NCBI RefSeq assembly: GCF_000720115.1
Contig: NZ_JOIR01000028.1
Span: 1 to 64,000 of the forward strand
Direction of reading: 5' to 3'
Origin: Streptomyces sp. NRRL F-2580
GTDB lineage: Bacteria; Actinomycetota; Actinomycetes; Streptomycetales; Streptomycetaceae
DNA: 64,000 nucleotides
This document shows, piece by piece, positions 8,415 to 17,154 of the stretch. Within the stretch, counting starts at the first letter, position 1; each line of letters starts with the position of its first letter. The position numbers were made by a program, and so were the translations under genes. The notes beneath the pieces were generated by a model that did not search any database, had not been told where the DNA came from, and saw only the letters and a program-made list of their open reading frames with translations.

Positions 8415-8779
8415 GGTGGAACCTCCAGCGGGAAGCGCCCCGGAGCGTCGGCCCCGGATGATCGACGAGAACGCCTCCCACGTCGAACCCTCCGATCGCC
8501 CCGCAAGCTCCGCATTTCCGGCTTTGGGCCGCCCGGTTGAGCGACACGCCGAAGCGCGGACGTTGCGGCTGACGGATCCGCAGGTCACGACCCGTCAGGC
8601 ATTTATGTGACGATTACCTGGATGGACGCACCTCTTCCGGCCCCCTCCGGGGCCGCGGCCACCCGTTCGCACCTCCCCCCTCGCCGTCCCGCCCGGTCGC
8701 CCTTAGCGTGCGTGAAGTAGGGCGTACAGGGGCGGGACAGGAACGCGGGTCGGGACCCCCGCGTCGGGAAGGGAGAACG
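8415..8779. other. Divergent intergenic region, no gene seen
   Basis: This 365-bp region separates the divergent surface-protein and sortase genes. The only relatively AT-rich patch is near 8598-8615 (CATTTATGTGACGATTACC), a possible core promoter for the sortase gene. No tRNA, small gene with a ribosome site, or strong repeat is seen. Confidence 0.35.
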
Positions 8780-9442
8780 ATGGGCGAGGACGAGACCGGG
8801 CAGTCACGCAAACGCTCACCGTGGGGCGTACTCGCCCTGGTCATGCTCACCGGCCTCGCCATGGTGCGGAACGGCGTGGACATCGGCGGCGGACCGCCCC
8901 AGCCCACCGCGGCCTCGGCGGTGGCGGTGAGGGCCGACCAGCTGCCGGCGAACCCGCCGGTGGCGCCCGCGGGCATGGAGGTGCTGGAGCACTCGTCGGT
9001 GCAGCGCATCCGGATCCCCACGATCAACGTGGACGCGCCGGTGATGACGGTCGGGCTGGACGCGGAGGGCTGGATCGACGCCCCGCCGCCGCAGGACCGC
9101 AATCTCGCCGGCTGGTACCTCAACGGCATCTCGCCGGGCCAGCGCGGTTCGGCGGTGATCGTGGGGCACGTGGACAACGCGCAGGGCCCGGCGGTCTTCT
9201 ACGGCCTGGGATCCCTCAAGCCGGGCAACCGCGTCGAGGTGGAGCGGTACGACGGGCGCACGGCCGTGTTCGAGGTCTACGGCGTGGAGGTGTTCTCCAA
9301 GGAGGCCTTCCCCGGAGCCCGGGTGTACGGGGACACCGGGCACCCGGAACTCCGGGTGATCACGTGCGGCGGCGGGTACTCGAAGGCCCGCGGCTACGAC
9401 GGCAACGTGGTCGTCTTCGCCCGCATGGTCGAGGCCCGCTGA
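8780..9442 (+). CDS. Class F (actinobacterial) sortase
   Basis: A 220-residue cysteine transpeptidase that joins surface proteins to the cell envelope. It has one N-terminal membrane segment (about 15-35), a linker, and the sortase barrel with the catalytic histidine in VIVGHVDNAQGPAVFYGL and the catalytic cysteine in LRVITCGGGY; the arginine is probably in the last strand (VVVFARM). The GPAVFYGLGSLKPGN segment is typical of class F. The ATG at 8780 has GGGAG upstream; the frame is open further back but without support. The two anchored secreted proteins just upstream are candidate substrates by position only. A bidirectional hairpin follows. Confidence 0.9.
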   Translation: MGEDETGQSRKRSPWGVLALVMLTGLAMVRNGVDIGGGPPQPTAASAVAVRADQLPANPPVAPAGMEVLEHSSVQRIRIPTINVDAPVMTVGLDAEGWIDAPPPQDRNLAGWYLNGISPGQRGSAVIVGHVDNAQGPAVFYGLGSLKPGNRVEVERYDGRTAVFEVYGVEVFSKEAFPGARVYGDTGHPELRVITCGGGYSKARGYDGNVVVFARMVEAR

Positions 9443-9477
9443 GCGGTCGCCCGCCGGGCGGCGGGCCGCTCAGCGGG
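9435..9477. terminator. Bidirectional terminator containing both stop codons
   Basis: CCCGCTGAGCGG (9435-9446) pairs perfectly with CCGCTCAGCGGG (9466-9477), a 12-bp stem with a GC-rich 19-base loop. The left arm contains the sortase TGA and the right arm contains the deacetylase stop on the other strand. Confidence 0.8.
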
Positions 9478-10372
9478 GCGGCAGCTTCGGAAGGGTCATC
9501 CGGTAGCCCCGCCCCAGCAGTTGGGGCAGGTAGGAGGAGATCGCCTGGACGCTCTGCGAGCGGTTGCCGCCCGCGTCGTGGGACAGGACGATCACGCCGG
9601 GGCCCGCGCCGCCGAGGACCCGGGAGATGATCGTGCCCGTCCCGGGCTCCTTCCAGTCGAGGGTGTCCACGGTCCAGGCGAGCGGCTCCATGCCCAGCTC
9701 GGCCCCGATCTCGAAGGCGGCCCGGTTCCAGGCCCCGTACGGCGCGCGGAACCACACCGGTGCCTCGCCGACGGTCTGCTGCACGACCTCGCTCGTGCGG
9801 CCGATCTCGGAGGCGAGGGCGGGCCGGCTGAGCTTGGGGATGAGCGGGTGGGTCCAGGTGTGGTTGCCGATGACGTGCCCTTCGGCGACCATCCGGCGCA
9901 GCAGGTTCGGGTTCTCCGCGGCCATCTCCCCGCAGACGAAGAACATGGCGCGTACGCCGTACCGGGCGAGGGTGTCGAGGATGCCCGGGGTGTAGCGGGG
10001 GTCGGGCCCGTCGTCGAAGGTGAGCACCATGGCGCTGGCGGTGCTCGCGTCGGCCGGGAGCTCCAGGATGGGCCGGGTCCGGACGGCCGGCTGCACGACG
10101 GCGGGCCGTGCGGGGGCGTCGGAGGTCATGGGGCGCAGCCGGTAGGCCCTCTCGGGCAGTCCCTGGGGGAAGGCGGCCCCGGGCGCTCCCGCCGCGGGAT
10201 TCGGCCCGGGCCCGGCGGCGCCCGGCGCACCGCCCGCACCACCCGCCCTGGGGACACCGGGCGTTGCGCCCTCGCCGCCCGAGGAGACCAGTCCGGCGGC
10301 GGCCGCCACTCCGAGGAAGACGGCGGTACGCAGGAGCGCGCGCCGCCCTACTGTCGGCTCGTCATTTTTCAT
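9470..10372 (-). CDS. Secreted polysaccharide deacetylase (NodB domain)
   Basis: A 300-residue exported carbohydrate esterase (CE4 type) that removes N-acetyl groups from peptidoglycan, chitin-like or other polysaccharides. All five family motifs are visible: TFDDGPDPRYTP, HTWTHP, RAPYGAWN, the D-x-W segment VDTLDWKEP, and LSHDAGG. The N-terminus has a twin-arginine-like signal (GRRALLRTAVFLGVAAAAG), followed by a Gly/Ala/Pro-rich linker to about residue 60. The ATG at 10372 has no good ribosome site; an AT-rich stretch (10368-10385) lies right at the start. It is convergent with the sortase gene and probably works on the cell wall. Confidence 0.9.
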   Translation of the reverse strand: MKNDEPTVGRRALLRTAVFLGVAAAAGLVSSGGEGATPGVPRAGGAGGAPGAAGPGPNPAAGAPGAAFPQGLPERAYRLRPMTSDAPARPAVVQPAVRTRPILELPADASTASAMVLTFDDGPDPRYTPGILDTLARYGVRAMFFVCGEMAAENPNLLRRMVAEGHVIGNHTWTHPLIPKLSRPALASEIGRTSEVVQQTVGEAPVWFRAPYGAWNRAAFEIGAELGMEPLAWTVDTLDWKEPGTGTIISRVLGGAGPGVIVLSHDAGGNRSQSVQAISSYLPQLLGRGYRMTLPKLPPR

Positions 10373-10463
10373 TATTACTACGTATCAACGACATCGCCGC
10401 AGATGTCGAGAGGCGCGGACGCGCCCCGTCCCCGTCACCCGCCCGGACCAGCCGGGCGGCCGG

Positions 10464-13400
10464 TCAGCCGCGCCGCACCAGGGGGAACGGGAGCGTCTCG
10501 CGGATCGTCAGGCCCGTGAGGAACATGACCAGGCGGTCCACGCCGATGCCCAGCCCGCCGGTCGGCGGCATCGCGTACTCCAGCGCGTCCAGGAAGTCGT
10601 TGTCGAGCTCCATGGCTTCCGGGTCGCCGCCCGCCGCGAGCAGGGACTGCGCGGTGAGCCGGCGCCGCTGCTCGACGGGGTCGGTCAGCTCCGAGTAGGC
10701 GGTGCCCAGTTCGGTTCCGAAGGCGACCAGGTCCCAGCGCTCGGCGAGCCGCGGGTCCTTGCGGTGCTGGCGGGTGAGCGGGGAGACGTCGGTGGGGAAG
10801 TCCTTGTAGAAGGTGGGCAGTCCGGTCTTCTCCTCCACCAGTCGTTCGTACATCTCCAGGACCACGTCGCCGCGGGTGTCCTCGGGGGCGTGCGGCACGC
10901 CGGCCCGGTCGCACAGCCTGCGCAGTACGGGTTCCCCGGTGTCGGCGTCGACCTCCTCGCCGAGGGCCTCGCTGATGGCCCCGTACATGGTCTTGACCGG
11001 CCAGGTCCCGGAGATGTCGTGGACGACGAGCTTCCCGTCCGGTCCCGCCTTGTGGGCGATCGGCGAGCCGAAGGCGGCGGTGGCGGCGCCCTGGATGAGT
11101 TCGCGCGTGAGGTCGAGCATCACGTCGTAGTCGGCGAAGGCCTGATAGGCCTCCAGCATCGTGAACTCGGGGTTGTGCTTGTAGGAGACGCCTTCGTTGC
11201 GGAAGGTGCGGCCCATCTCGAAGACCTTCTCCATGCCGCCGACACAGAGCCGCTTGAGGTACAGCTCGGGGGCGATGCGCAGGTACAGATCGAGGTCGTA
11301 GGCGTTGATGTGGGTGCGGAAGGGCCGGGCGTTGGCCCCGCCGTGGATCTGCTGGAGCATCGGGGTCTCGACCTCCAGGTAGCCGCGCTCCAGCAGACCC
11401 TGGCGCAGGGCCTGGACGGCGCTGGAGCGGGCCCGTACGACGTCGCGCGCCTCGGGGCTCGCGACGAGGTCGAGGTAGCGGCGCCGGACCCGGGCCTCGG
11501 GGTCGGCGAGTCCCTTGCGCTTGTCGGGCAGGGGGCGCAGGCACTTGCCGGTGAGCTGCCAGGAGCGGACCAGGAGGGAGGGCTCGCCGGCCTTGCTGGC
11601 CCCGGCCTCGCCGCTGACCAGCACGTGGTCGCCGAAGTCGACCTGGGCGGTGAAGGAGTCAAGCACCTCGCTCCCGGACTCGTCGCGGGTGAGCATCAGC
11701 TGCATGTCGCCGGACCAGTCGCGCAGGACGGCGAAGACCACGCCGCCGAGGTCGCGTACGACCATCACGCGCCCGGCGAGGGTGGCCGGCTCGCCCGACC
11801 GGGCGCCGGGCTCGAGCCCGGGGAGGGCGGCCTTCAGCTGGGCGACGGTGTGGGTGCGCGGGCGGATTCCCACCGGGTAGGGGTCGGTGCCGACCGCCCG
11901 GAGGCGGTCCAGTTTGGCGTGGCGGACGCGGACCTGCTCGGGCAACCGCTCGGCGGGGGCGGTGCCCTCGCCCTCCCCCACGGCGTCCAGACCCAGGGAG
12001 TCGATGGAGGGCAGCCCCTGGGTGGTGGCGGGGTTGGTGAGTCCCCTGGGGTGGCCGTTGCCCCACAGGGTGCGCAGGCTGGGTACGGAGACGAAGCCCT
12101 CGGCGATGCCGGAGGCGAGGCTGACCCGGGCGAGCGAGCCGGCGTCCTGGTAGCAGAGGAACCGCGGGTACCACTCGGGGCCGTACTTGACGTTCGAGCG
12201 GTACAGCGCCTCCAGCTGCCACCAGCGGGAGAAGAACAGCAGCAGCCTGCGCCACAGCTTGAGGACGGGTCCGGCGCCGATCCGGCCGCCCTCCTCGAAG
12301 GCGGAGCGGAAGACGGCGAAGTTCAGGGAGATCCGCCGGACGCCCAGGCCGGGGGCCGCGGCGCACAGCTGGGCGACCATGAACTCCATGACCCCGTTCG
12401 GGGCGGCGCGGTCGCGGCGCATGAGGTCGAGGGAGATGCCGTCCCTGCCCCAGGGGACGAAGGAGAGCAGGGCGATCAGTTCGCCCTGCGCGTCGAAGGC
12501 CTCGACCAACAGGCAGTCTCCGTCGGCACGGTCGCCGAGCCGGTCCAGGGCCATGGAGAAGCCGCGTTCGGTCTCGGTGTCCCGCCAGCGGTCGGCCCGG
12601 TCGACGATGGTCTGCATCTCGTCCTCGGAGAGGGCCGAGTGGCGGCGGATGAGGGTGGTGGCGCCGGTCCGCTTGACCCGGTTGACGGCCTGGCGGGTCA
12701 CGCGCATGTCCCGGCCGTCGAGGTCGAAGTGGGCGACGTGCAGGATGGCCTCGTCGCCGAGCTGGAGGGCGCTGAGTCCGGAGCGGGCGTAGGCGGTGGC
12801 GCCGTCCTCGGAGGCGCCCATGACGGCGGGCTGCCAGCCGTAGCGGCGGGCCACGGCCAGCCAGGCGTCGACGGCCGGGGTCCAGGCGGCGGGGTCGCCC
12901 ACCGGGTCCCCGCTGGCGAGGCAGACACCGGCCTCGACGCGGTAGGTGACGGCGGCCTTGCCGTTGGGGGCGAAGACCACGGCCTTGTCGCGCCGGGTGG
13001 CGAAGTAGCCGAGCGAGTCGTTGCGTCCGTAGGCGCCGAGGAGGGCGCGGATGCGGGGCTCCTCGTCCCCGTGCAGGGCGGCGGTCAGCCGCTGGGAGCG
13101 GAAGAGGGTGGCGGCCGCGTTCAGCAGGGCGAGGGCGCCGAAGAGGCCGAGCAGGAAGTACAGCGGGTGGGGCGGGCTGCCGTCGAACTGGCGGGCCGAG
13201 AAGAGACCGCCGAAGACCTCCTTGGCGGCCCAGTCCAGCCACTGGCCCTTGGGGAGCGTGCCGGGGAAGAGGGCGACGAGTCCCCAGCCGACGAGGACGG
13301 CGGCGAGCAGGCCGAGGCCCAGCACGAGCAGGGCGTGCCACAGGGCCCCGGGCCGGGAGGCGGCGTAGAACTCGTCGCGGGCGGCGATCAGCACGGCCAT

Positions 13401-13766
13401 CGCGGCGACGGCGATGGCCATGGAGGGGACGCCGATCCAGTAGTCGCCGACGGCCATGTCCAGGACGTCGTCGAGCATCAGCAGGGCCAGATAGGTGATG
13501 ACGATCCACCAGGCGACCTTCTTGCGGGTGCCGAGGGCCGCGGCGAGGAGGAAGAGGAACACGGCGTAGGCGAGGTTCGCGCTGACCGGTACGACGATCA
13601 GGTCGAGGAAGCGCACGACGTGGCGCAGGAGCCGCCGCAGTGTCGGGGAGAGCGAGAGCAGGGCGCACAGCAGGCCGAGCGCTCCGAAGAACGCGCCGAA
13701 CCCGTCGGGCACCCGGTTCAGGAAGCGGTTCCGGGTCCCGCGCGTCTCCTCCACGGTGGCACTCAT
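10464..13766 (-). CDS. lysX: LysX: fused lysyl-phosphatidylglycerol synthase and lysyl-tRNA synthetase
   Basis: An 1100-residue two-part enzyme. The N-terminal part is MprF-like, with about six to seven membrane helices (residues about 24-250) and a GNAT-like DUF2156 domain that transfers lysine from Lys-tRNA to phosphatidylglycerol. The C-terminal part is a complete class II lysyl-tRNA synthetase: OB fold near 640-730, motif 2 GRTFRNEGVSYKHNPEF near 850 and motif 3 GLGIGVDRLVMFLTG near 1070. The fusion, known from Mycobacterium LysX, couples charging to membrane lysinylation, which lowers surface negative charge and resists cationic peptides. The ATG at 13766 was chosen because the frame upstream is antisense of the stress-protein gene. 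A separate housekeeping lysS is expected elsewhere. Confidence 0.93.
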   Translation of the reverse strand: MSATVEETRGTRNRFLNRVPDGFGAFFGALGLLCALLSLSPTLRRLLRHVVRFLDLIVVPVSANLAYAVFLFLLAAALGTRKKVAWWIVITYLALLMLDDVLDMAVGDYWIGVPSMAIAVAAMAVLIAARDEFYAASRPGALWHALLVLGLGLLAAVLVGWGLVALFPGTLPKGQWLDWAAKEVFGGLFSARQFDGSPPHPLYFLLGLFGALALLNAAATLFRSQRLTAALHGDEEPRIRALLGAYGRNDSLGYFATRRDKAVVFAPNGKAAVTYRVEAGVCLASGDPVGDPAAWTPAVDAWLAVARRYGWQPAVMGASEDGATAYARSGLSALQLGDEAILHVAHFDLDGRDMRVTRQAVNRVKRTGATTLIRRHSALSEDEMQTIVDRADRWRDTETERGFSMALDRLGDRADGDCLLVEAFDAQGELIALLSFVPWGRDGISLDLMRRDRAAPNGVMEFMVAQLCAAAPGLGVRRISLNFAVFRSAFEEGGRIGAGPVLKLWRRLLLFFSRWWQLEALYRSNVKYGPEWYPRFLCYQDAGSLARVSLASGIAEGFVSVPSLRTLWGNGHPRGLTNPATTQGLPSIDSLGLDAVGEGEGTAPAERLPEQVRVRHAKLDRLRAVGTDPYPVGIRPRTHTVAQLKAALPGLEPGARSGEPATLAGRVMVVRDLGGVVFAVLRDWSGDMQLMLTRDESGSEVLDSFTAQVDFGDHVLVSGEAGASKAGEPSLLVRSWQLTGKCLRPLPDKRKGLADPEARVRRRYLDLVASPEARDVVRARSSAVQALRQGLLERGYLEVETPMLQQIHGGANARPFRTHINAYDLDLYLRIAPELYLKRLCVGGMEKVFEMGRTFRNEGVSYKHNPEFTMLEAYQAFADYDVMLDLTRELIQGAATAAFGSPIAHKAGPDGKLVVHDISGTWPVKTMYGAISEALGEEVDADTGEPVLRRLCDRAGVPHAPEDTRGDVVLEMYERLVEEKTGLPTFYKDFPTDVSPLTRQHRKDPRLAERWDLVAFGTELGTAYSELTDPVEQRRRLTAQSLLAAGGDPEAMELDNDFLDALEYAMPPTGGLGIGVDRLVMFLTGLTIRETLPFPLVRRG

Positions 13767-13838
13767 GGTTCGCACTGTAGGGAGGGCCGGGCGGGTGCGC
13801 GCGCCGAGCGGAACGGGGCATCGCCTAACCTCGGCAGG

Positions 13839-14300
13839 GTGACGGAGCACGTGAACACGGGATTCGAACGCGGTACCGACGGGCCGAAGGTGATCCTCGC
13901 CGGGGTCGACGGTTCCGACTCCTCGCTGCGGGCGGCGGCCTACGCGGCGGGGCTGGCCCGGCGGCAGAACGCGCTGCTGGCGCTGGTGTACGTCCAGCCG
14001 GTGATGCCGGCCGGGGCCGCCCTGGGGGCGCCGGTGGCCGACACCACCGGGGAGATCGCGGAGGGGCTGGTGGCCGAGATCCGCGAGTCCGCGGAGCGGC
14101 TCAAGGGCATCTACGAGGTGCGCTGGCAGTTCCACACCTTCCGCGGCGACCCGTACGCCGGGCTGGTGGGCGCGGCGGAGGAGCTGATGGCGGACGCGGT
14201 GGTGGTCGGCGCGTCCGAGCAGGCGGGCCACCGCATCGTGGGCTCGGTGGCGATCCGCCTGGTCAGGGCGGGCCGCTGGCCGGTGACCGTCGTCCCGTAG
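13839..14300 (+). CDS. Universal stress protein (UspA family)
   Basis: A 153-residue single-domain Usp. It has the N-terminal strand and acidic turn VILAGVDGSDSSLRAAAYAA and the C-terminal ATP-site segment VVGASEQAGHRIVGSVAIRLVR, so nucleotide binding is likely. The GTG at 13839 gives a short leader TEHVNTGFERG; a GTG at 13851 is the alternative. Ribosome sites for both are weak. It is divergent from lysX with a 72-bp gap. The protein is followed by three 18-bp tandem repeats that copy its last codons. Confidence 0.85.
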   Translation: MTEHVNTGFERGTDGPKVILAGVDGSDSSLRAAAYAAGLARRQNALLALVYVQPVMPAGAALGAPVADTTGEIAEGLVAEIRESAERLKGIYEVRWQFHTFRGDPYAGLVGAAEELMADAVVVGASEQAGHRIVGSVAIRLVRAGRWPVTVVP

Positions 14301-14354
14301 GACCCGGGCGTCCCGTAGGACCGGGGCGTCCCGTGCGACCGGGGCGTCCCGTCA
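14301..14354. repeat. 18-bp tandem repeat, three copies, derived from the usp 3-prime end
   Basis: GACCCGGGCGTCCCGTAG, GACCGGGGCGTCCCGTGC and GACCGGGGCGTCCCGTCA are contiguous at 14301-14318, 14319-14336 and 14337-14354. The end of the usp gene (GTCCCGTAG) matches the end of the unit, so the array may have grown by slippage across the stop codon. Confidence 0.8.
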
Positions 14355-14384
14355 GACCTGGCCCTGGTCCCGTGGGGCCGGGGC

Positions 14385-15572
14385 CTACTGGGCGAGGGTG
14401 AGGCCGTCCTTGGCGGCGCCGCGGCTGAGGACGGCCTCGATGATCTCGTCCCGGGCGCTCTCGTGGTCGTCACGGTCGGAGGGCCGTGCGAGATTGACGA
14501 CCCGGCCGGCGGACAGGTCCATCATCTGCGGCACGAACTCGGCTTTGGTGACCTGCCAGCGCTGCCCCTCGGCGGCGGGCGGGGCGAAGGTGAAGCGGCC
14601 GATCGAGCCGTAGTTGCCCCGCATGTCCCGGGCGCCCGTGTAGTTGAACATCTCGCCCGCGACCTGGTCGCCCATGCCGTAGATGATCCAGGTCCCGTTG
14701 ACCTTCTCGTAGGGCTGCGGGATGTGCGCGTGCGTGCCGAGGATCAGGTCGATGTCCGGCCGGCTGCCGGTCTGCGAGGCGGTCAGCGCCTTGCCGAGCG
14801 AGAGCTGGGTCTCGTCCGGCTCGGTCTGCCATTCCGTACCCCAGTGCACGCTCACCAGCACCACGTCCGCGCCCGCCTTCCGGGCGGCCCGCGCATCCGC
14901 GATGATCTTGTCCTGTTTCATGAGGTTGACCGCCCAGGGCTGGCCCTCGGGCAGCGGGTAGCCGTTGGTGTCGTAGGTGTACGCGAGGTGCGCGACCTTG
15001 GCGGAGCCCGCCGTGTACGTGGTCACCGTGGCCGCCTCGGCCGCCGTACGGGCCGAGCCGGCGTGCTTCAGCCCGACCTTGTCGAAGCGGTCCAGGGTGC
15101 GGCGCAGCCCCGCGGCCCCGTCGTCGAGGGTGTGGTTCGAGGCCGTCGAGCAGCCGTCGTACCCGGCGTCCTTCAGCCCGTCGGCGACCTCCGGCGGGGA
15201 CTTGAAGGCCGGGTAGCCGGAGAACGGGCCACCCTCCTCCCCGTAGATGGTCTCCATGTGGCAGAGGGCCAGGTCGGCCGCGGAGACCACGGGCTTGACG
15301 CCGGAGAACATCGGCCTGAAGTCGTACCCGTCGCCGTCCGCGTCGTTCGACGCGCGCTGGATGACGGAGGTGTGCGGCAGCACGTCTCCGCTCGCGACCA
15401 GGGTGAAGCCCTTGCCGGCCGGGGCACCGGCGGCGCTGGAGGGGGCCCGTCCGGCGCTCTCGCCGAGGCGGGCGGGTGCGGGGTCGCCGGTGCCCGAGCA
15501 TCCGGCGGCGGCCGCGGACACGAGGAGCGCCGACAGGAGGGCGACCGCCTGGGGCCGGGTGCGCTTGGTCAT
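14385..15572 (-). CDS. CapA-like (poly-gamma-glutamate synthesis type) lipoprotein
   Basis: A 395-residue exported protein of the CapA metallophosphatase-like family. The lipoprotein signal is clear: hydrophobic SALLVSAAAAGC with lipidated cysteine near residue 24, then a Gly/Ser/Pro linker. Family motifs are LVASGDVLPH, DLALCHMET, SNHTLDDGAAG, VSVHWGTEW, LILGTHAHIPQP and IIYGMGD. CapA proteins act in capsule or poly-glutamate export in Bacillus; in actinobacteria without the other cap genes the role is unknown. None of those genes is nearby. An ATG at 15587 is also possible; 15572 gives a compact signal peptide. Confidence 0.85.
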   Translation of the reverse strand: MTKRTRPQAVALLSALLVSAAAAGCSGTGDPAPARLGESAGRAPSSAAGAPAGKGFTLVASGDVLPHTSVIQRASNDADGDGYDFRPMFSGVKPVVSAADLALCHMETIYGEEGGPFSGYPAFKSPPEVADGLKDAGYDGCSTASNHTLDDGAAGLRRTLDRFDKVGLKHAGSARTAAEAATVTTYTAGSAKVAHLAYTYDTNGYPLPEGQPWAVNLMKQDKIIADARAARKAGADVVLVSVHWGTEWQTEPDETQLSLGKALTASQTGSRPDIDLILGTHAHIPQPYEKVNGTWIIYGMGDQVAGEMFNYTGARDMRGNYGSIGRFTFAPPAAEGQRWQVTKAEFVPQMMDLSAGRVVNLARPSDRDDHESARDEIIEAVLSRGAAKDGLTLAQ

Positions 15573-15901
15573 CTGCCCAGCTCTCATCAGTACGACTATC
15601 TGATATCCGATCACCTGCAATCCATAGAAGTAGACGCCGCATGTCAAGGAACGGATCCGCGTGCGGGCACCGGGCCCACCTCAACGGCGGACACCGGCGG
15701 CGCCTGCTGCCGTTCGCCGCGCCGTTCGACCGTTCACCGCCCGGCACGGCCGCCCGGCGGACGACCCGGGTGCTTGGGCGCATCACCCGGGCGGGACGGT
15801 TCCCGGGGGGCTCCCCGCAGGTCAGGGTGGACGAAACGCCTCCGCCACGGACCCCGTACGGACCCCTGTCGGACCCCCACGCACCTCGGAAGGAGCCCCT
15901 C
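15573..15901. other. Divergent intergenic region upstream of capA-like and sigma genes
   Basis: A 329-bp region with no gene I can support. The capA-like side (15585-15650) is AT-rich and holds a candidate promoter listed separately. The sigma-factor side is GC-rich, with a good ribosome site (AAGGAG, about 15891-15896) but no recognisable -35/-10 pair. Confidence 0.4.
15621..15647 (-). promoter_or_regulatory. Candidate sigma-70 promoter of the capA-like gene
   Basis: On the minus strand TTGACA (15647-15642) is a perfect -35 hexamer, and TATGGA (15626-15621) follows after 15 bases as a -10-like element. The spacer is shorter than the usual 17, so the -10 assignment is uncertain. The local AT-richness supports a promoter here, about 50 bp before the start codon. 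Confidence 0.4.
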
Positions 15902-16441
15902 GTGCCGCTCTCCCCCGCCCTCCCGCACACGGACCCCGAGGCGCTGGCCGAACTCCAGCGCGACCACGGGCGGGCCCTGTTCGGATTCCTGCTCGGCCTC
16001 ACCGCCGGCGACGCCCAGCGCGCGGAGGACCTCGTACAGGAGACGCTCGTACGGGTCTGGCAGCACCCGGAGGCCCTGGCGAGCGGGCACGAATCGATGC
16101 GGCCGTGGCTGTTCACGGTGGCCCGGCGGCTCGCCATCGACGCCCGCCGGGCCCGGCTGTCACGGCCGCTGGAGGTGGACGCGGAGGGGCTGGAGCAGGC
16201 GCCGGCGCCCGAGGACGCGGTGGCCGGCTCGGTCACGGCGATCGACGTCCGGCGGGCCGTGGGGTCCCTGGGGCAGGAGCACCGCGAGGTGCTGATGCAG
16301 GTCTACTTCCGGGACCGGTCGGTGGCGGAGGCCGCCGCCGAGCTCGGCATCCCGGCCGGTACCGTCAAGTCACGTACCCACTACGCCCTTCGCGCCCTCC
16401 GCAAGGGTCTCCAGGGGTACGGCTACGGCCTCGGAGCCTGA
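15902..16441 (+). CDS. ECF-type RNA polymerase sigma factor
   Basis: A 179-residue sigma-70 family protein with only regions 2 and 4. Region 2 includes AEDLVQETLVRVWQHPEAL and WLFTVARRLAIDARR; region 4 includes LMQVYFRDRSVAEAAAELGIPAGTVKSRTHYALRALR, a typical -35-binding HTH. The GTG at 15902 has AAGGAG six bases upstream. No zinc-binding anti-sigma gene is adjacent, which is unusual for ECF factors of this kind; the next gene on the same strand has no membrane segment or HxxxCxxC motif. Its target promoters cannot be deduced here. Confidence 0.88.
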   Translation: MPLSPALPHTDPEALAELQRDHGRALFGFLLGLTAGDAQRAEDLVQETLVRVWQHPEALASGHESMRPWLFTVARRLAIDARRARLSRPLEVDAEGLEQAPAPEDAVAGSVTAIDVRRAVGSLGQEHREVLMQVYFRDRSVAEAAAELGIPAGTVKSRTHYALRALRKGLQGYGYGLGA

Positions 16442-16633
16442 GCTTCCGGCGCGCGGGGACATCGGGGCAATGGATCCGGGAACGCCGTGAAGGGGCGCGG
16501 ACCGGACAAAAAACGCATGGAATCGGGCATCAGTGCGTCCAACTTGCGTAAACATCCCCCGCCCGGTCAGCCGCTCGGTGAAGGCTCGAGCTGACGACGA
16601 CGGGATGCTCGAAGCGTGGGAGAAGGTGGAACG

Positions 16634-17149
16634 GTGCAGCCCGAGGGTACGAACGGCACCAGTGACGGCGGGCTCGCGGTGCCCATGGCCTGGCTCTACG
16701 CCGAGTACATCGCGGACGAACTGCTGCGTACCGGCCGGCTGATCCCGGTCAGCACCCTGGAGTTCCGGGCCGGACGCGACACGCTCGCCCTGACGATCTA
16801 CCTCTCGGACGCCGCCGGCGAGCTCTCGGGGATCCGCGTGGTCTCGCAGCTCGACGAGTGGATGTCACTGACGGCGTACGGACACCCCTGGCGCGACTGG
16901 GTGCACACGCGGTTCCTCGCCCTGGGCGAGGAGGCCAGGGAGCGTGGCCGCGGCGAGGACCCCGACCTTGAGCTGGCCCGGGCGGCGTGGCGCTGGCTGG
17001 ACCGCACCGAGCTCTTCGCCACCAACCTCGACCCCGGGCGGCACGGCCACGCCGACACCCCGCCGGGACTGGACGAGAACGCGCGGGTGTGGACCCCCGC
17101 CTGGCAGCTCGGACTGCCGCTGGGCCACTTGGCGATGCACCTGTTCTGA
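16634..17149 (+). CDS. Conserved-looking soluble protein of unknown function
   Basis: A protein of 171 residues (177 if the upstream GTG at 16616 is used). I do not recognise a named domain. It has an amphipathic start, AWLYAEYIADELLRTG, a beta-hairpin-like segment (STLEFRAGRDTLALTIYLSD), then Arg/Glu-rich helices, and ends in a hydrophobic LGLPLGHLAMHLF. No signal peptide or membrane helix is seen. GTG 16634 was preferred because GGTGGA precedes it. It lies 192 bp after the ECF sigma gene on the same strand and is nearly convergent with the next gene (5 bp apart), so co-regulation with the sigma gene is possible but not shown. Confidence 0.7.
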   Translation: MQPEGTNGTSDGGLAVPMAWLYAEYIADELLRTGRLIPVSTLEFRAGRDTLALTIYLSDAAGELSGIRVVSQLDEWMSLTAYGHPWRDWVHTRFLALGEEARERGRGEDPDLELARAAWRWLDRTELFATNLDPGRHGHADTPPGLDENARVWTPAWQLGLPLGHLAMHLF

Positions 17150-17154
17150 CGCCC

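Noticed and set aside
10764..13838. Long plus-strand frame reaching into the universal stress protein gene
   Set aside because: The part before 13839 is antisense to lysX with low-complexity translation; only the last 153 codons make a real protein.
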